Assembly (NCBI RefSeq): GCF_000226095.1
Contig: NC_016472.1
Location: 7,130,001 to 7,194,000, forward strand
Source: Thermothelomyces thermophilus ATCC 42464
Lineage: Eukaryota > Ascomycota > Sordariomycetes > Sordariales > Chaetomiaceae
Reading direction: 5' to 3'
DNA: 64,000 nucleotides
Shown: piece by piece, positions 54,018 to 64,000 of the stretch
How positions within the stretch are numbered: position 1 is the stretch's first letter
Layout of the letters: the number at the start of each line of letters is the position of its first letter
Translations under genes and position numbers: made by a program
The notes under the pieces: generated by a model
Told to the model about the DNA's origin: nothing
The model's input: the letters and a program-made list of their open reading frames with translations, nothing else
Database searches by the model: none

Positions 54018-55651
54018 TGGAAGATTTTGAAAGGAACACTTCGAATAATAACTGAAAATGGCGATAGATAAGAAGTACACACTGGAGACGTGGACACAGT
54101 ATCGGACTTGCTTAGACGACTAGAACGGGGTAATCTAACAAAATCGTAGTGCTGATAAATATGTGCGAGCTTTGCGTGATTTGCGCCTGAACCAAGTTCT
54201 CTCGCGGCCTCGTGATAACTGTAGGAGTGGGAGACGGTTTAACGACATACTCCGAGAATCGAGGTAAGGTTTTAATGTCCGAAACGTTGGTGATTTTACC
54301 ATACATTACATTTGATGTAGCGGTAAGGCCGACAAGGCTGTTGCTAGACGCTCGTTAGTACGTACTCTACAACTGCCCCTTGTGACACTATGGCGTAGGT
54401 AAGGGATGTACAATTGCTGAGAACAAATAGCTCTCATGCATTCGCCTCAAGCATGGTCAATCAGAGTCACTGTCCATCAAGAGCGAGAAGAGCTCGTGCT
54501 TGTTCAGTCACCGCTTCTATTTACTGGCTCATATGTAACGCCAGGTAGTTCGGTGTATTGTCTTCGCAAGGTGCCCAACTGCTGGCATCTCCGCAGGGTT
54601 CGCTCTTCCATCTGAGGGCGGTGTGTTTAAATCCCATCACATGATACAAGTGTATTCGTTTATGTCTTGCAAGTCCATGGTGTCTCAGCTCCCAACGCAC
54701 TACTTGTAAGCACAGCTCACTATTTGCTTCCACCGCCAGAGACTGGATGTATGTATGTACGTTGAGTACAAAGACGTCGTACGGAGTACATAATTTTGAA
54801 CCAGGTTCGAATATTAACTCTGCACAGATTGTGGCTCAAAGGCGCAGATGCAGTGTATTTTGTAGCGTATGATGTGCCATGGAAAAAAAAAAAAAAAATT
54901 GAAGAGCAAGTGGCAAGAAGCATCTAACGAAATACGCAGTAGTAAAGCAACAAACTCGTCTTAACTCGTAAAAGTATGGATTACGGATACAAGAAAGTAG
55001 GACCCAGGGTGTTGCCGTTTCTGGGCGATAGCCGACGCGCCTTTCCATTTTCGTCCAAGAGGACCCGCTGCCCCTTCTCTACGTTCAGTGCAAGGGTCCA
55101 GCGCCGGAGATTTGGCTCCCCCTAGCCTCTCTTACAAGAAACTATAGCGTAGCATAGCGTAGCTCCAATGCCGTTGCAAAGCCATTGCAAGCTCGCTTGA
55201 CGACGCACGTTCACCAGAGCCACTAACAGGCCAATCGGGAGGCATCTGCTAGCAACCTGAGGTTGGATGGTCTGCAGGCTTCGACATTACCAGGTTGGCT
55301 CGGTTGATCACCGTTTCGTACCCAAAGAAACGCTCCTGGTTCAAGCCACCCAGCGTCGTAAGACGTCTGCCATTTCGCAAGGTCCAAACTAACCCATTTG
55401 CCCTGGTCTTCTGTCGCTCTTCTGGCCTTGATCGTGCGGTCGACAAGCGAATCAAAGACCCCCATCAGGCCCGCCGACGTCTTGCTTCCTCAACGCTCGG
55501 ACGATTCACGATTTCAACTGCTGCGCCGCCAGACTCTCGTTTCCGCCTTACAACGTCGCTCGCTCTTTACCCCTTCGCTAACGCCAACCGCACGCGCCTT
55601 GCCCGCCGTCCTACCCTCGTTTGTTCTACTCTGAACCCTCACAGCGCGACA
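53442..55651. other. 2.2-kb intergenic region
   Basis: It contains a CT microsatellite (53984-54014), an A-rich run near 54882-54898, and an exact TACGGAGTA at 54780-54788. The last 350 bp are open in the frame of the next gene but lack an ATG. No gene was recognised. Confidence 0.6.
53984..54014. repeat. (CT)n microsatellite
   Basis: About 31 bases of CT repeat. Confidence 0.9.
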
Positions 55652-56320
55652 ATGCCATCGCAAACTAGTACCACTGCTTCAACTCCCGGAGGCGCTACTC
55701 CCGCCAAACGGTTCGAGCTTCCCGCTCTCGATTTCAAGTTCGGTTCCCTGACGGATGGCACCGATATCCCCCCACCGCTACCTTCGCCGGTGAAGGAGAA
55801 GGCCGCTCCTACCCCGCCTGATACGCCGGATGTCGACAAAGGGCAGGAACAGAAAGGGGAAGACGAAGCGAATGGAAAGCCGGACACCGCATCACCCAAG
55901 TCCCAGTTGTCAGGCATTTCGGTAGCGGGCACCAAACGACGCGCCGAAGACGGTCCTGCCTCGCCCACCTTGTCGAACCGACCGGGGAGCATCCGACGTC
56001 TGTTTAGCCGGAGTCTGCTGAATCAGGCACAGACAAATGGGAGTGAGAGTGCTGGGAACGGGCGACCGAAAAGCCGTGGCGGAACCAGCGTCTCGGACTC
56101 GAAGAAGGCCAAACGAGCGAGCGGCTGGTTCGGCCGCTTACTGAGCAACGACAATGGCACCAGCAAGTCCGCGACGCCTCTCTCACCACCGGCCACAGAC
56201 GAGAAGAAACCGACCGGTCCGCCGCCGCCGATGATCCCAGAGCTTAGCGAGATAAACACCAAGCTGGGCATCCAAAATGACAATAGCTTTGACGGCGACC
56301 TTTTCAAGGACATCAAATAA
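55652..56320 (+). CDS. Hypothetical disordered basic protein
   Basis: Single exon, 222 residues from ATG 55652 (context GACA). The frame is open 119 codons further upstream but holds no ATG, so this start is the first possible. The N-terminal part has LPALDFKFGSLTDGTDIPPP, the middle is rich in Pro, Lys, Glu and Ser, then comes SIRRLFSRSLLNQAQ and a Lys-rich SKKAKRASGWFGRLL. The C-terminus is acidic, ending FDGDLFKDIK. Short ordered blocks in a disordered chain suggest peptide-type interaction motifs. Family and function are not recognised. Confidence 0.75.
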   Translation: MPSQTSTTASTPGGATPAKRFELPALDFKFGSLTDGTDIPPPLPSPVKEKAAPTPPDTPDVDKGQEQKGEDEANGKPDTASPKSQLSGISVAGTKRRAEDGPASPTLSNRPGSIRRLFSRSLLNQAQTNGSESAGNGRPKSRGGTSVSDSKKAKRASGWFGRLLSNDNGTSKSATPLSPPATDEKKPTGPPPPMIPELSEINTKLGIQNDNSFDGDLFKDIK

Positions 56321-57889
56321 ACCGGGCGCCCGACAATCACCTACTTTGATTCGGTGTTGGCTGACCCTTGAGCTTGGGCATACGGAGGCGTGATGGCCAG
56401 GTCAAGCTGCATCACGATCCAAGCGGGTCAAGACTACCGCCGAATCAGGCGGCTCTTGCGAAACGAGTTGCCGAGTTGCCAAAGCAAGATACCCAGCGAA
56501 TTTTTTTTTTTGGTTTTCTTTTCATTTTCTGCCTTCTCCTGCTTCTCACGAGCGACGTTTGTTTTATGACGATATTTGCATGGCTGCCTATTGCCTTGTA
56601 TGTTCTGCAGCTGTTGTGGCACTTGACATGTTTCACGTCCTTTGGCTGCTCATTGAGAGCGCGTCCAGACGCCTGATCAACGTTTTTTCCCCCATTCCTT
56701 TTTCTTCTCTATTTAGCGATACCTGTGGCTTTTTCGTGACTTTTAGCGATCACATCCACCTTTGGACGATAACGTACACCCCTGCAAAAAACGAACGGTG
56801 GCGGTTAGTTTTCCCAGTTGCCCTAAATCCCTCCCTCTCCCCACCTTTTTTTCTTTTGATTGTTCTTCTACACATATATTTCAGATCTCGCGTTCAAAGG
56901 GAAGCTAGCTTGTTTTATCAGCGAAGGAGAGAGAGAGAAAGAGGGAGAGAGAAAGGGAAAGAAGGAAAAAAAAGGAGGCTGTCGTTGACGTTTTGCCACG
57001 CAGCGTTCATGACGGGCCACAGACCTCGGAGCTTAAGGCCTGCTTAACCCTAGTTGCTGGTCGTACCTGTTGTTGGCTCCCGAAAACAGCAAGACGGATT
57101 GGTGAAGAGGTGGAGTTGATACATAAGTTGCCTGCCTATTCATATCACAAAAGTCCAACACACTAGGTCGAAACTATATAGGCAAGGCTGAAAAGCTACC
57201 AATGAGTTGCAATTCGGAAACAGGGGAGGAGAAGCCCCCATCTCATCATTACCAAGTACGAAGTGTCAGAGAAGGGAATCCACGGCCGCCTGCTTTGCAT
57301 ATAAGTGAGACCATGTTAACAATAAACCCGCCTACTGCAAGCAGCGATACACAAAGGTATCTATTCTGGGATGGCTAGCTGGATCAAGTGGTTTGGTAAA
57401 GTCGAGCTTATAAATAGGTAGGCAAGGGACCAAGTTGTATGGAGCGGGTGATAACGTTATCGTACTCCGTAGCTTTAGCAGAGCATCATGCTTTGTGATT
57501 TCATTGGCCGAAGCTTGTGTGGGGCACCCGCTGCGCGAGAGTTTAGACGTCATTGTCGGTTTAACGGATCGAACGATCGAATCGACCACGGACTGCTTGT
57601 CGAGAGACTCCGGCCCCCTTTTTCATCTTGGGAAAGCAAGCCGCTTGGTTTGTTTCCGGTGTACTTTTAAACAGTAGCCGACGGCAGTTGCAGCATCGAT
57701 CTTTCCGGACCAAGATCCGAACTCCAGCCAAAAAATAAAAGGCTGTTGCATAACATTATCTTCCCAAGCAGCGGTTCGCATGCCGAGCTCTGCCGAAGCG
57801 CTTCAACTTTCAATTTCTCCTTCAGGTTCCTGCCCGTTAACTTGATACAACCAGCCTTGAACAACCAGCCTTGAATAACTATTCATATC
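56321..57889. other. 1.6-kb intergenic region
   Basis: Pyrimidine-rich around 56500-56880, a purine-rich GAGAGA-type tract at 56926-56975, and TACTCCGTA at 57463-57471. Just before etr1, the 14-bp unit ACAACCAGCCTTGA is tandemly doubled (57847-57874). No gene was recognised. Confidence 0.6.
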
Positions 57890-59236
57890 ATGGCTTCGGT
57901 TCTCAGCCCCAACGCCGCAGCGCGGCACCTCCTCCGGCCAGCCACAAGAAGCACGCCCCCCCGTCTACTACCATCCGCCATTCTCCATCAGTCCGGTAAC
58001 AACAGCACGAGGAACCCGCGCATCAGCGATCCTCAGTCCATCGCGCAGCGCCTCGGCCGCCGATACAAGTCGGGCCCCTACGGCTACACCCAAGCCAAGA
58101 CGCTCGTCTTCTCGCGCTTCGGCGAGCCGTCGGACGTGCTGCGGCTGCACACGCACTCCATCTCGCCGACGCTGCCGGACGGCGCCGTCCTGGTGCGCGC
58201 CCTGGCCGCCCCCGTCAACCCGGCCGACGTCAACACCATCCAGGGCACGTACGGCGCCCGCCCGGCCTTCTCGCCGCTCCTCGGCACCCCCGAGCCCTCC
58301 GCCGTGCCGGGGAACGAGGGCTGCTTCGAGGTCGTCGCCGTCGGCCCCCGCGTCGGCGGCGGCCTCAGGAAGGGCGACTGGGTCATCCCCGCCACCACCG
58401 GCTTCGGCACCTTCCGGACGCACGCGCTCGTCGAGAACGCCGACCGCGCCCTCCTCCGCGTCGGCGGCGACAAGGGCACCGCCGGCCTGACCGCCAAGCA
58501 GGTCGCCACCGTCAGCGTCAACCCGTGCAGCGCCTACCGCATGCTCAAGGACTACGTCGACCTGGTCGACCTGAGCGTCAAGAGCTTCGCCCGCGGCGAC
58601 GGCGCCACCGGCGGCGCCTGGTTCCTGCAGAACGGCGCCAACAGCGGCGTCGGCCGGGCCGCGATCCAGCTGGGCCGGCTGTGGGGCCTGCGGAGCATCA
58701 ACGTGGTGCGGGAGCGGGCGACGGCCGAGGAGACGGAGGCGCTCAAGAGCGAGCTGAGAGAGCTCGGGGCGACGGTGGTGGTGACCGAGGCCGAGTTCCT
58801 CGACCGGTCCTTCTCCGCCCGCCTCAAGGAGGAGTGGACGCGCGGCGACAGGGAGCCCGTCATGCTGGGGCTCAACTGCGTCGGCGGCAAGTCGGCGTCG
58901 GCCATGATCAAGGCGCTCAGCCCCAAGGGCTGCATGGTCACGTACGGCGGCATGTCGAGGCAGAGCTTCCCCTTCCCGACCGGCCCGCAGATCTTCAAGC
59001 GGCTGCGGTTCGAGGGCTTCTGGCTGAGCGAGTGGGCCAAGGAGAACCCGGCCGAGAAGCGCAACACCATCAACGAGATCCTCGAGCTCATGCGGGAGGG
59101 CAAGTTCAAGGAGTCTCCCTTCAAGGAAGTCGAGTGGAACTGGGACACTGAGGAGAAGGTCCTCAAGGACGCCATCCAAGGGACCCTGGAGGGCTTCAAG
59201 AGCGGGAAGGGCCTGTTCGTCTTCGGCGACACATAG
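57890..59236 (+). CDS. etr1: Mitochondrial 2-enoyl thioester (trans-2-enoyl-CoA/ACP) reductase
   Basis: Single exon, 448 residues. Etr1/MECR is an NADPH-dependent medium-chain reductase that completes each cycle of mitochondrial fatty acid synthesis, needed for lipoic acid and respiration. The first 60 residues are Arg/Ser/Ala-rich, a mitochondrial presequence. The family motif NPADVNTIQGTYG carries the catalytic Tyr; VPGNEGCFEVVAVG follows, then the dinucleotide site QNGANSGVGRAAIQLG and the C-terminal RLRFEGFWLSEW. No zinc-ligand set of alcohol dehydrogenases is present, as expected. GC-rich codons. Confidence 0.95.
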   Translation: MASVLSPNAAARHLLRPATRSTPPRLLPSAILHQSGNNSTRNPRISDPQSIAQRLGRRYKSGPYGYTQAKTLVFSRFGEPSDVLRLHTHSISPTLPDGAVLVRALAAPVNPADVNTIQGTYGARPAFSPLLGTPEPSAVPGNEGCFEVVAVGPRVGGGLRKGDWVIPATTGFGTFRTHALVENADRALLRVGGDKGTAGLTAKQVATVSVNPCSAYRMLKDYVDLVDLSVKSFARGDGATGGAWFLQNGANSGVGRAAIQLGRLWGLRSINVVRERATAEETEALKSELRELGATVVVTEAEFLDRSFSARLKEEWTRGDREPVMLGLNCVGGKSASAMIKALSPKGCMVTYGGMSRQSFPFPTGPQIFKRLRFEGFWLSEWAKENPAEKRNTINEILELMREGKFKESPFKEVEWNWDTEEKVLKDAIQGTLEGFKSGKGLFVFGDT

Positions 59237-59616
59237 ATTTGAGTTTGAGTCTGCCTCCCCTCTGTTCCTTCCTGTGACATAATAGAAAAACCTTAATAAT
59301 AGCACGCTGAATGTGAGTCTCGTCGCCATGTAAACACAAGCGGACCATTATATATATATATATATGTATATATAGACAGGTCCGTTTGACGTTAAGTGAC
59401 GAATAACAAGCCCCTGAAAAACGAAGAAACTATGCCAGCATGCCATGAGGTATCATGCAAATTTGTACGAGCCGGAAACGAGACTCTGCTTTTCAACCCC
59501 ACCGGACCCTCTATGACAGAGAGAGAACGCCGCTCATTCATCACATAAAGCACGTGCCCTAGAGATTTACGGAAACAGCACAAGAGCCCGGATCTCCATT
59601 CTCCAACGAAAATCCA
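59237..59616. other. Convergent intergenic region
   Basis: It holds the 3' ends of etr1 (+) and vps34 (-), with a TA-type simple repeat at about 59348-59374. No gene. Confidence 0.7.
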
Positions 59617-62488
59617 CTACGCCCGGAACGCCTGTACCAACTCGTGCAGCTTATCAATGACAACCGGGACCAGGGCGTTGAGGTTGTCATCCATAATCCT
59701 CTCCAGGTGCCGGATGGCGTCCTCCTCGTCCATCTCCAAATGGAAACGCTCCTTGACCTTGAGCGCCGCCTTGTCCGGCTCGAGCTTGATGTCGGGAATG
59801 TTGGCGTTCGCCATGAGCGTGAACAGGTTGAGGATCAGGTTGCAGTTCTTGCGCAGGGCGCTGTACGCCAGGAAGCAGTATTGCTTGAACTGGCGGTAAT
59901 GCTCCGAGTTGGAGCCGCCCATGCAGTCGACCATCTCCTTGGAGAGCTTCATGGCCGGCGCGAACGGCTTCGGATCGCGGCCGAGGATGTAGCCGAAGTC
60001 GGCGTGGAAGAAGTGGCCGTCGGGGGCGAGGAGCAGGTTGTCCAAATGCCGGTCGCCCACGCCGAGGATGTAGGTGATGACGCAGTAGCCGGCGCACGAC
60101 TTGACGAAGGTGTCCAAAGTTTCCTTCCGCAGACCCATGGGTCCCTGACTGTCGGGGTTGTTCTGCTTTAGGTAAGCGAGCGCGGGATTGTTGCGGTACT
60201 TGGACGTGATGCTCTGGAAGCTCATCGAGTGGACAAACTGTGACAGGCCGGCGCTTGTGCTGGTCGCGAGGATCTTGTACGGCGAGAGCTTGAGATCGAG
60301 GTTCTCCTTCTGGAGGAGGTCATCCATCAACGTGATGATTTGGATCACCAACTGATCCTGGCGAAGGTCGTCGCCCGTCTTGAAGATGATGGGGTACTTG
60401 CGGCCCGACGTGGTTTTGAACGAAACCTTGATCGGGTGCAAAGATGACTTGAAGACCACAGTATCCTCCGGAGCGACGCCGATGATCTCCACCGACGGGT
60501 CGAGAGGGAGCGGTAGGGGTGGGTCGATGGTGACGAGCTCGTTCCTAGGGTCCGCCAAGAATTGCTTGACTCGCTCCGTTCTCTTGGCTATGGACTCATT
60601 CGACTCCTTGATTTCACCAGATATCTTGGAGAGAATGGCAATCCACTCGGCCTGTCTCTTCAACGTCTTTCGCGTTTCCTCCCCGCCTGGCCGCTTGACA
60701 AGCTCCGTCATGAAGTCGTAGGCGATCTTGCCATAGATGGCTTGGTTGTCGGCTCCTTGATCCAGCGACTTGTCATCGCACTCGACCATGACGTACCACC
60801 AGAAGTAGTTGCCAAGCGTGAAGCTGTTGGCAGCCCTCGAGATGAGAAAGCGGGCTAGGGAGGAGTCCTGCGTCACTTCGTGACCAGGCTGCGGGGAGAT
60901 GTGTTCGTACTTGAGTGCTTGCACCAGCTGCAACAGGTAGAGAAGTAGCTCTTGGTCGTCGGCCTTGCGCAGGCGGTCGACGGCAAAGGCTCGCACGGCC
61001 GAGTTGTCAAAGGTAGGCCCGAGTAGTTCGAGGGCATCGTCGACATCAATATCGGTCCATTTCCCCAGGATCTGAGCGGCCTGTCTAGACTCTGACTGAT
61101 CATGCCAGTTGACCGACTTGACGAATTTGGTGATGGCCTTTTTGTTGCGGGTCAGGTGATGGCGGAACTTCCAGATGAGATCTTTCTCATCGGGAGAGAG
61201 CGTGTGTGTTGGCGAATATGCCATTATCGTGTTCAGCTCGTCCCGGACCTTGGCGTTTGGTTTCAGGTCCTTGTCCAAAATGCCGTTGCGGTGCTGGCCG
61301 CGGATAAGCCTTCGGTGCTTGCTCTCCGCCGGATTATCCTTTGCCGCAACCTCCGGGTCGTACACTCGGATCAAGCGTCCGCCGTAACCTTCGTCGTCCT
61401 CTGCCGCATTGATGCCCGGGCCGAGCTGAATCTCTGGCGGGGGTCTGAGAACGAGGTTCGACTGCGAGGAAGAGGGGTGCAAATAGGACGAGACAGGCGG
61501 AGGTGAGTATTCGTGGTCGGCAAAGACAATTGGGAAGTCGAACCTGGGGAGTTCGACATTCAGCAGGAAGTTCGAGGGCTCCGGTGAAGAGTCAGCGTCT
61601 TCCCCATCTTTCAAGGCATCTGCTCGCGCGGCCTTCTGTTGCTGGGCGCTCTTCGTGTGCGACCTGGCGGACTGCAGCCCGCGCTTCTCGAACCCCCGGA
61701 AGACGAGCTGGTCCAGCCAGTCGACGCGAGGAATCTCGCCCATCTCGTGCTTCTTGAAGAGCTTTTCCATCCGGTCTAATTCATCAGCGTCCTTATCCTC
61801 TGGTGCTCCCTTCCTTGACTTCTTCTTGGGAAGAATGGCGGGTGTCTTGGAATCATCGTTGCCATCGGCCCGTCGGTGCCTGTAGACGTGACACTTTTGG
61901 CGGCCCTTGTGAAGCTGGTTATCTTTATCGAACAGCGGAAGCGTTGTCCCCCCGAACGGGATTGCGTGCCCATGTGCTCCCGGACCTCCAGTGGGGGACA
62001 CATCCCAGATGGTGATGGCGAGGCGTGAGTTCTGGGGCAGAGTCGAGTAGTTTACGGGCAGCGTAAGCCACTCGTTCCATCGCCTCTCATTTCGAAAAGA
62101 CTTGTAAGCCGTCTGGACTGGGACGGTCAAGGGCTTAGATCCGGCCCACACTTGAACCGTTACGTAGAGATCTGAGTGGGGACTAGAGGCCATGTCAGGG
62201 ATGAGCTAAGAAAGCAAGGCCACAAAGAATACCTTTGGTTGGATCCAATATGCCGTAGTTCTGGGTGTTCAAGGAGGGTGGAAAACGGGAGCGGGGGCTC
62301 GGAGCCCTCGAGGTTGATGCTGCGGGTGGCGGTTAGGTAGTGTCAGCAGGAGCTCTCCCTCTCTCCGAAATGCATGGATTGGTCCTGTGCACCGTGGACC
62401 ACCAACGGCGAGGAGCAACGAAAACCTACATGCGGATGCTGACGGGATAATCGAGCGAGTCGGAAGTGGCGAACGAGAATGGCTCCAT
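59617..62488 (-). CDS. vps34: Class III phosphatidylinositol 3-kinase Vps34
   Basis: Three exons (62488-62430, 62319-62233, 62182-59617) join in frame to 903 residues. Vps34 makes PI3P for endosomal sorting and autophagy, bound to Vps15. The two small exons restore the N-terminus MEPFSFATSDSLDYPVSIR and LLEHPELRHIGSNQSPHSDLY; a single-exon reading would begin 45 codons late at ATG 62193. A C2 domain (about 30-200), PIK helical domain (about 370-560) and kinase domain follow: GDDLRQDQL near 648, catalytic loop GVGDRHLDNLLL near 755, HADFGYILG near 775. The C-terminal helix ends LHELVQAFRA. The second intron is 50 bp. Confidence 0.96.
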
Positions 62489-63166
62489 GGCGAAGAGCGA
62501 TCTCTGGCGTCTCGCGGGTGAGACGCGCCGTTTCGAGTCGATGTAGAGATGAAGAGGTCTCGGGTTGAAACTGAGTTCGGCGTTACCAAGGTAGAGGGTG
62601 AGAGGCTTCCAGGTTTCCCGGTCATTGAGTGTGCAGATTTACGCAGTACTACGGAGCAGTAATAATCTATACTCCGCGCCTAGCAGGTAGATAGGTAGGT
62701 ACTTCCGGACGTGCACAGTGCTGCTGTGACCGATCGAGCCAAACCCCTGTCGCTCAGCGGGCACTTGAGGCAGCCTCGATGGTGGTGGATAGGTGCAGCT
62801 GGACTTACTGACCGACCTGGTCACACCCCACCAACCCGCCGAAGGAAGTGCCTACCTACGAGTAGGTAGTGTACTGTAATCCGTACTAGTAGTATAACTG
62901 GCCCAGCTGGCTTCAGCAGTGACCCCACAAGGTTGCGGAGTGTGGGCCTGCTTTAACTCAGGTACTCCGCTAATTAATCACTGACCGCGTTCCGGATTTG
63001 TTAAGACGCGACAATTGAGAGGCACCCATCCTCCCGGAAAGAGGGGAAGAACAAAGCGCCAGACAAAGAACGGATGTGCAAGTGCAGACAAGACCTCTTT
63101 TTTCCATTGTACACTACTGGGTGCGCCCACGGTTCTCTTGCTTCGCCATAGTCTGAAGCACAGCCC
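62489..63166. promoter_or_regulatory. Divergent promoter region, vps34 and nse4
   Basis: 678 bp between opposite starts. It carries several TACGGAG/CTCCGTA-like words (62650, 62670, 62963) and AT-rich patches. Confidence 0.6.
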
Positions 63167-64000
63167 ATGACCGGCGCCGGATCGGCGCGTCGTTCAGTCA
63201 ACGCGACGCGCAACCCGCTCTCACCCCTCACAGCAGAGATGGAAAACCGACGGAATCTCCCAACCCGAGAAGGCGGCGATAGCCCGAGCGCCGCCGGGTC
63301 CTCTTCGAGGAAGCGGACATCGGATGTTGGGAGCGAGCAGTCGACCAGCCGGCGCAGGACACGGGATCCCTCGCCGGATGATGCAAACGACAATAGTGAT
63401 ACCGAGGCTTATGACCCGGCCCAGCCGATGCAGACGCGCAGAGAGCTTCAGCAACGCATGCGAGGTTTGCAAAGGCAGATGATCGAAAGGCCAGACGACT
63501 TTCTGCAAGCGGACCCCAAGGCTCTCCTCGACTTCTACGAACAGTCGGACCGTATTATTAAGGACGTGAAGCAGACGGTCGAGGCTGCCATCGACTCGCG
63601 CGGGCTGGTGATTGCCTCTGACCTGGCCGCTCGCCGCGTGCAACGGCTGACTTCGGGAAACGTCGGGAACGGAATCGACGTCGACGAGTTCGTCTCAAAG
63701 TGCATCACGTACATGCGACAAGGCCGCGGGTTTGCGGACGACCACGCTGCCGAGCTTTCAAGCACCCAGAGGAGGAGGCGTCAGCCGGATCGTGGCGCTC
63801 TGGGCAGCGAGGACGAGGACGAGATTGGCGACGATGGCGACATGCTGAACTGGGCTCACCTGGGTCGCTTTGCGTGTATACCCGCCGTTCGCCGGCCTGC
63901 CCTCCCCGGCTTTCTCCTGGGCCCGTTGTCGATTGAGAAGAAGGCCCGCAAGATCACCAAGAGGTCGGCCCCCCTTAGGGTTAATAATCTTTTGGAAGTC
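63167..64000 (+). CDS. nse4: Nse4, kleisin subunit of the SMC5/6 complex (3' end outside window)
   Basis: From ATG 63167 the frame is open for all 278 codons to the window edge. Nse4 bridges the Smc5 and Smc6 heads and binds Nse1-Nse3, acting in DNA repair and replication-fork stability. Residues 1-85 are disordered and Ser/Arg-rich. Then come the kleisin N-terminal helices: ELQQRMRGLQRQM, ADPKALLDFYEQSDRIIKDV and AIDSRGLVIASDLAARRVQRL. The segment DEFVSKCITYMRQG, an acidic spacer, and the WAHLGRFACIPAVRRPAL / GPLSIEKKARK block near the edge are typical of Nse4. No intron is needed so far; the C-terminal domain lies beyond 64000. Confidence 0.92.
   Translation, partial: MTGAGSARRSVNATRNPLSPLTAEMENRRNLPTREGGDSPSAAGSSSRKRTSDVGSEQSTSRRRTRDPSPDDANDNSDTEAYDPAQPMQTRRELQQRMRGLQRQMIERPDDFLQADPKALLDFYEQSDRIIKDVKQTVEAAIDSRGLVIASDLAARRVQRLTSGNVGNGIDVDEFVSKCITYMRQGRGFADDHAAELSSTQRRRRQPDRGALGSEDEDEIGDDGDMLNWAHLGRFACIPAVRRPALPGFLLGPLSIEKKARKITKRSAPLRVNNLLEV

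Noticed and set aside
57968-59329. 453-codon open frame on minus
   Set aside because: Opposite strand of etr1, which has full family motifs in its own frame.

Overview
The window reads as a filamentous ascomycete chromosome, most likely a Sordariomycete (inferred from gene content, short 47-195 bp introns and strongly C/G-ending codons). It has two halves of opposite character. Positions 1-31,330 are an AT-rich block of Ty3/Gypsy retrotransposons riddled with C-to-T and G-to-A changes at CpA/TpG, the mark of repeat-induced point mutation (RIP). From about 31.5 kb onward the sequence is GC-rich, gene-bearing DNA.

Repeat block. Three chromoviruses of one superfamily lie on the + strand like Russian dolls, and exact 5-bp target duplications prove the order. 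Element B (4202-11691, TSD TAATC) sits inside element A (373-15390, TSD TATAT), which sits inside element C (1-372 plus 15391-19105). C abuts, and probably interrupts, a different minus-strand Gypsy relic D (19106 to about 23382). A fourth complete chromovirus, F (23723-31328, minus strand, TSD AATGG), lies to the right. All have gag with a CCHC knuckle, protease, RT, RNase H, integrase and a C-terminal chromodomain, and all are dead. The main discovery candidate is an extra gene found in all four chromovirus copies. It lies between pol and the 3' LTR on the strand opposite to gag-pol. It is split by a short phase-1 intron at the same position in each copy, and encodes a protein of about 181-193 residues: a cysteine module with Zn2Cys6 spacing (C-x2-C-x6-C-x8-C-x2-C-x6-C), then a coiled coil and a Leu-Asp-Glu-Leu-Glu motif.

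Gene half (left to right). A mitochondrial-looking short-chain dehydrogenase (-, 33341-35265) is followed by a divergent leucine-catabolism pair, methylcrotonyl-CoA carboxylase beta subunit (mccB, -) and isovaleryl-CoA dehydrogenase (ivdA, +), sharing a 477-bp promoter. A 3.9-kb stretch without recognisable genes follows. Then come a Nudix hydrolase (+), a dienelactone-hydrolase-family protein (+), a WDR59/Mtc5 (SEA/GATOR2 complex) orthologue (-), ubiquitin-conjugating enzyme Ubc13 (+), a disordered conserved-looking protein (+), mitochondrial 2-enoyl thioester reductase Etr1 (+), the class III PI3-kinase Vps34 (-), and the start of the SMC5/6 kleisin Nse4 (+), cut by the window end.

How the genes relate. 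mccB and ivdA catalyse neighbouring steps of mitochondrial leucine breakdown and form the only clear functional unit. WDR59 (TORC1 nutrient signalling) and Vps34 (autophagy and endosomes) are related in cell biology but 7.6 kb apart. Exon models were accepted only where splice sites kept the frame from start to stop and the joined protein matched the known family.
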